A stretch of 7,780 nt of DNA from Chlamydiales bacterium (GTDB taxonomy: Bacteria > Chlamydiota > Chlamydiia > Chlamydiales > FEN-1388): assembly GCA_021372185.1 (NCBI GenBank), contig JAJFUY010000318.1:1-7780 (forward strand), given 5' to 3'. Made by a program: the position numbers and the translations under genes. This document shows, one piece after another, positions 4,263 through 7,780 of this stretch. The notes under the pieces are model-generated. The model worked only from the letters and a program-made list of their open reading frames with translations. It ran no database searches and was not told the origin of the DNA. Position 1 is the first letter of the stretch; every line of letters starts with the position of its first letter.

Positions 4263-5585
4263 ATGACAAAAAAAATAGCCATTATTGGCGCTGGCATCTG
4301 TGGCTTAGCGCTTGCACACTTTATACAGAAATTCAATCCACAAATTGAATGCACCATTTTTGAAGCTCAAGACAAGGTGGGCGGGTGGCTGCAAACTAAA
4401 CAGCATAATGGTGCCATTTTTGAGTGCGGCCCCAGAAGCCTGCGTCAAACCTCTATTTATATAACCGAGCTTTTGCAAGATCTTGGTCTCGATAAAGAGG
4501 TTCTGATGGCCTCTAAGAAAGCCAAAAGGCGCTTTTTGGCTCAAAGTGGCCATTTAGAATCACTTCCTACAGGTTTAGGAGCGCTTTTTACAACCAAACT
4601 TGGACGAAAAGTCCTTTTTGCTATTGTACAAGAGGCGTTTAGTGCAAAAGGTGAAAGTGATGATGAAACAGTCCAGAGCTTTTTTGAGCGTCGTATCGGA
4701 AAGGGCGCTACAGATACCTTTATCTCCGCGTTATGCGCAGGCATTTATGCTTCCTGCCCAGAAGAGCTTTCTATGCGCTCATGTTTTCCAGAACTCTGGC
4801 AAAAAGAACAGGACTATGGCTCTCTCATAAAAGCCAAAATGTTTGGTAGAAATAAAAAACCAAAAATCCAGACGTTTACTCTTAAAAAGGGGATTGGCTC
4901 GCTTCCAGAAGCCCTTGCAAAACAGCTTAAAGGCTCTCTTTATCTCAATACAAAAGTGATAAGCGTTCAGGAAGGGGCAGATACAGTACATATCGTTGCT
5001 GATAAGGAATATGAATTTGACCATGTGTATTCTACAATAGCGCCAGAATCTATTGCCAAAATGCTGCCAGACACTGATGAATTAAAACCATTTCTTGCCA
5101 TTCCTGCTACATCAGTAGTTACAGTATCTCTTGCATTTACCACCCAGTACAATCTGCCGGCTGGATTTGGCTTTTTATGTCCACGTTATGAAGATGGCGT
5201 ATTATTAGGGATAGTATTTGATTCAGAGGTATTTCCCCAGCAAAATGGAATCTATAAAACACGCCTGTCAGTTATGCTAGGAGGCACAAGGTGCCCGGAT
5301 ATGATAGCCTACAGCGACGATGTTGTCATGGCATACGTAAAGACAAGCTTACATAAATATCTCCACATTGATGAACCTTCTGATTATCACATTATTACAA
5401 GAGCCGAAGGTGCTATAAGCCGCTATCCAGTAGGGCATTACAGAACAATCAACGCCTTTATGCAAGATAACAGACGATTAACTATACTAGGAGGCGGCCT
5501 CAACGGAGTAGGCGTAGGCGACGCCGTCACCGCTGCGTATTGTGCCGCTAAAAAAAGTTGTAAGCCAGAGTTTACAAAAAAGTGA
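4263..5585 (+). CDS. hemY: protoporphyrinogen/coproporphyrinogen oxidase (HemG/HemY type)
   Basis: An FAD-dependent oxidase of 440 residues that removes six electrons from protoporphyrinogen IX (or coproporphyrinogen III in some lineages) late in haem synthesis, on or near the inner membrane. The N-terminus has the dinucleotide-binding fold: IAIIGAGICGLALA (G9-x-G11-x2-G14), an acid at the end of the second strand (IFEAQ), then KVGGW (38-42) and ECGPRSLR (54-61), a hallmark of this family. The C-terminus has the substrate/FAD signature 'ISRYPVGH' and 'GGGLNGVGVGDAVTAAY' (about 410-426). Length and motifs are complete. ATG 4263 follows AGGG at seven bases. Chlamydia names this gene hemG and other bacteria call it hemY (or pgoX); the exact substrate form cannot be decided here. 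It sits 48 bases before clpC and 26 after protein B; no other haem genes are in the window. Confidence 0.93.
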   Translation: MTKKIAIIGAGICGLALAHFIQKFNPQIECTIFEAQDKVGGWLQTKQHNGAIFECGPRSLRQTSIYITELLQDLGLDKEVLMASKKAKRRFLAQSGHLESLPTGLGALFTTKLGRKVLFAIVQEAFSAKGESDDETVQSFFERRIGKGATDTFISALCAGIYASCPEELSMRSCFPELWQKEQDYGSLIKAKMFGRNKKPKIQTFTLKKGIGSLPEALAKQLKGSLYLNTKVISVQEGADTVHIVADKEYEFDHVYSTIAPESIAKMLPDTDELKPFLAIPATSVVTVSLAFTTQYNLPAGFGFLCPRYEDGVLLGIVFDSEVFPQQNGIYKTRLSVMLGGTRCPDMIAYSDDVVMAYVKTSLHKYLHIDEPSDYHIITRAEGAISRYPVGHYRTINAFMQDNRRLTILGGGLNGVGVGDAVTAAYCAAKKSCKPEFTKK

Positions 5586-5596
5586 ACGAACACATA

Positions 5597-5641
5597 ATGT
5601 CAGCAATAGACAACTATACGGGAAATAAAGACGATGTTTGA
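5597..5641 (+). other. 14-codon upstream ORF overlapping the clpC start
   Basis: ATG at 5597 opens a short frame (MSAIDNYTGNKDDV) that ends at TGA 5639-5641, overlapping the clpC start codon at 5634 by eight bases in a different frame. A ribosome finishing here could restart at clpC, and the GGGA at about 5621-5624 and AAAG at 5627-5630 lie inside it. The sequence shows the frame; no Shine-Dalgarno sequence precedes it, so translation is doubtful. Confidence 0.2.
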
Positions 5642-7780
5642 CAAATTTACGAATCGCGCAAAACAAGTGATAAAGCTGGCTAAAAAAGAAGCTCAGCGTA
5701 TGAATCATAACTACTTAGGTACTGAACATATTCTTTTGGGGCTGTTAAAACTGGGTCAAGGAATAGCTGTAAACGTGCTTCGCAATATGAATATCGACTA
5801 CGATACTGTGCGTATAGAAATTGAAAAGCTTGTAGGCTTTGGTCCAGAAATTCAACTCTATGGCGACCCAGCACTTACCGGAAAAGTAAAAAAAGTAATC
5901 GAGTACGCAAACGAAGAAGCGGCAACGCTCAGCCACAACTACGTAGGTACTGAACATTTACTTCTTGGCTTACTGCGTCAAACCGATGGTGTTGCAGCTC
6001 AGGTACTAGAAAACCTTAACGTGAACTTAAAAGAAGTTCGAAAAGAAGTCTTAAAAGAGCTTGAATCCTTTAACTTACAACTTCCTCCAACAGCAGGTGC
6101 TGGAACGTCATCAACTACCGAAAGACCTCAAGGAAAGCAGCAGTTTGAAAAAGGGTATTCATCAACGGCATCGGCTCAAGCTGCAAACGACAAACTTCCG
6201 GCATTGAGGGCTTATGGCCTTGATTTAACCGAAATGTGCCGTGAAGGTAAGCTCGATCCTGTTATTGGCAGAAAAGATGAAGTAGAAAGGCTTATCTTAA
6301 TTCTTTGCCGTCGTCGTAAAAATAACCCGGTATTAGTAGGAGAAGCCGGGGTTGGTAAGACGGCGATTGTTGAAGGCCTGGCTCACGCGATTGTGAAGGG
6401 TGAAGTGCCTGATATCTTACGCAACAAAAAGCTTATTAGCTTAGACCTTGCGCTTATGATTGCAGGAACAAAATATCGCGGCCAGTTTGAAGAGCGTATA
6501 AAAGCTGCCATGGATGAAATCCGTAAGCACGGTAACATCATCTTATTTATTGATGAGCTTCATACTATTGTGGGAGCAGGAGCTGCTGAAGGCGCGATTG
6601 ACGCCTCTAACATCTTAAAGCCTGCTCTATCTCGTGGCGAAATTCAGTGCGTTGGTGCAACAACCATCGATGAATACCGTAAGCATATCGAAAAAGACCC
6701 AGCCTTAGAGCGTCGCTTCCAGAAGATCTTTATAGCGCCACCAAATGTACCGGATACTATCCAGATTTTAACAGGCCTTAAAGCAAAGTATGAAGAGCAC
6801 CATAGATGCCACTACACTGATGCTGCAATAAGTGCTGCTGCTGTGATGTCAGATCGCTATGTGTATGGCCGCTTTCTTCCAGATAAGGCAATTGATTTAC
6901 TTGATGAAGCTGGCGCCATGATGCGCATTTCTATGATGAATCAGCCGCTTGATATTAGTAAGTTTGAGACTGAGATCGAAGAGTCACGCTTGGCAAAAGA
7001 AGATGCTATTAGCAAGCAAGAGTATGAAAAAGCGGCAAAACTTCGTGATAAAGAAAAGTCACTTCGAGAAAAGCTCCAGCAGATTAGAACTGAGTGGGAA
7101 ACAAACCGCGAAGAGCATGAAGTATCTGTAGACGATGAAGATGTAGCGGCCGTCGTTGCAAAGCAGACCGGTATTCCAATTTATCGTCTGACAGAAGGCG
7201 AAATGCAAAAGGTGCTTAAATTAGAAGAGATGTTAAAAAGCACTATCGTTGGTCAAGACGATGCTGTAAACATAGTCTCTCGCGCTATACGACGCAGCCG
7301 TGCTGACATTAAAGATCCTAACCGTCCAATAGGTGCCTTTTTGTTCTTAGGGCCAACAGGGGTAGGTAAAACGCTTTTAGGACGTCAGCTGGCTATTAAC
7401 ATGTTTGGTGGTGAAGATGCCCTCATTCAGATAGATATGTCTGAATATATGGAAAAATTTGCCGTCTCTCGTATCATGGGGTCACCTCCGGGATATGTGG
7501 GCTATGAAGAAGGTGGCCAGCTTACAGAGCGCATCCGTCAAAGGCCCTATTCTGTAGTGCTTTTTGATGAAGTAGAAAAGGCCCACCCAGATGTTATGGA
7601 CATTCTGTTACAGATCCTTGAAGAAGGACGTTTAACAGACGCCTATGGCCGTAAAGTGGACTTTCGCAACACTATCATCATCATGACGTCAAACTTAGGT
7701 GCAGACCTTATCCGTAAGAGTACGGAGATTGGTTTTAGTACAAGAGAAGGCATGATGGAATATAACGTGATGAAAGAAAA
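5634..7780 (+). CDS. clpC: ATP-dependent Clp protease ATP-binding subunit ClpC (3' end beyond window)
   Basis: A Hsp100 AAA+ unfoldase that feeds misfolded or tagged proteins to the ClpP peptidase in the cytosol. The 715 residues present run in order through two Clp_N repeats (about 1-150, each with a '[YV]GTEH' core), AAA+ domain 1 with Walker A GEAGVGKT (236-243), pore loop KYRGQF and Walker B LFIDE (D307, E308), a middle domain with a UVR-type motif (EYEKAAKLRDKEKSLREKL from 463), then AAA+ domain 2 with Walker A GPTGVGKT (573-580), pore loop GYVG and Walker B LFDE (D645, E646). The UVR motif separates ClpC from ClpB and ClpA. The family is usually about 810-850 residues, so roughly 100-130 C-terminal residues, including the ClpP-binding loop if present, lie outside. 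All catalytic residues seen are intact. ATG 5634 is chosen because the protein then starts with the typical 'MFDKFTNRAKQVI'. Confidence 0.97.
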   Translation, partial: MFDKFTNRAKQVIKLAKKEAQRMNHNYLGTEHILLGLLKLGQGIAVNVLRNMNIDYDTVRIEIEKLVGFGPEIQLYGDPALTGKVKKVIEYANEEAATLSHNYVGTEHLLLGLLRQTDGVAAQVLENLNVNLKEVRKEVLKELESFNLQLPPTAGAGTSSTTERPQGKQQFEKGYSSTASAQAANDKLPALRAYGLDLTEMCREGKLDPVIGRKDEVERLILILCRRRKNNPVLVGEAGVGKTAIVEGLAHAIVKGEVPDILRNKKLISLDLALMIAGTKYRGQFEERIKAAMDEIRKHGNIILFIDELHTIVGAGAAEGAIDASNILKPALSRGEIQCVGATTIDEYRKHIEKDPALERRFQKIFIAPPNVPDTIQILTGLKAKYEEHHRCHYTDAAISAAAVMSDRYVYGRFLPDKAIDLLDEAGAMMRISMMNQPLDISKFETEIEESRLAKEDAISKQEYEKAAKLRDKEKSLREKLQQIRTEWETNREEHEVSVDDEDVAAVVAKQTGIPIYRLTEGEMQKVLKLEEMLKSTIVGQDDAVNIVSRAIRRSRADIKDPNRPIGAFLFLGPTGVGKTLLGRQLAINMFGGEDALIQIDMSEYMEKFAVSRIMGSPPGYVGYEEGGQLTERIRQRPYSVVLFDEVEKAHPDVMDILLQILEEGRLTDAYGRKVDFRNTIIIMTSNLGADLIRKSTEIGFSTREGMMEYNVMKE

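Noticed and set aside
5558..5577. TTGTAA/TTACAA inverted repeat as terminator or clpC operator (for example CIRCE)
   Set aside because: The stem is only six AT-rich base pairs within the hemY coding end, and it does not match the CIRCE consensus (TTAGCACTC-N9-GAGTGCTAA).

Overview
The window most likely comes from an intracellular, host-associated bacterium, and the best guess is an environmental member of the Chlamydiota. Four genes point that way together: a type III secretion chaperone of the SycD/LcrH family, an oxygen-dependent-type protoporphyrinogen oxidase, a ClpC unfoldase, and a drug/metabolite-type (EamA) carrier of the kind obligate intracellular bacteria use to import host metabolites. 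A small RING/PHD-like zinc-finger membrane protein fits this lifestyle. The phylum is inferred from gene content; no rRNA or other marker is present.

Layout. 1-149 holds the possible tail of an upstream gene and a leader. 150-572 is a small unknown protein with a C-terminal membrane anchor, followed closely by an EamA-family ten-helix transporter (583-1455). Convergent to it on the minus strand is a small zinc-finger protein with a C-terminal anchor (1463-1717). 1718-2063 is a repeat-rich divergent intergenic region: a leftward -10 box, a nested GC-rich inverted repeat, a second compact nested palindrome, then a strong rightward promoter. From there the plus strand carries an uncharacterised small protein 'A' (2064-2360), a second long inverted repeat (2388-2544), an LcrH/SycD-like chaperone (2618-3325), a proline-rich membrane/coiled-coil protein whose frame is broken by an apparent -1 shift (3328-3857), and a small protein 'B' (3910-4236) that seems to be a paralogue of A. 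Then come hemG/hemY (4263-5585) and clpC (5634 to beyond the window end).

How the parts may work together. The most interesting block is 2064-4236: a class II type III chaperone between two small, apparently related proteins with disordered Ser/Thr/Ala/Pro-rich N-termini, plus a proline-rich membrane protein. I read this as a possible islet made of a chaperone and its secreted clients, outside the main type III cluster. No translocator of the classical large hydrophobic type is visible, so this remains an inference. hemG/hemY (last steps of haem synthesis) and clpC (protein quality control) are housekeeping genes and may be co-transcribed with the islet, because the gaps are short and no clear terminator lies between them.
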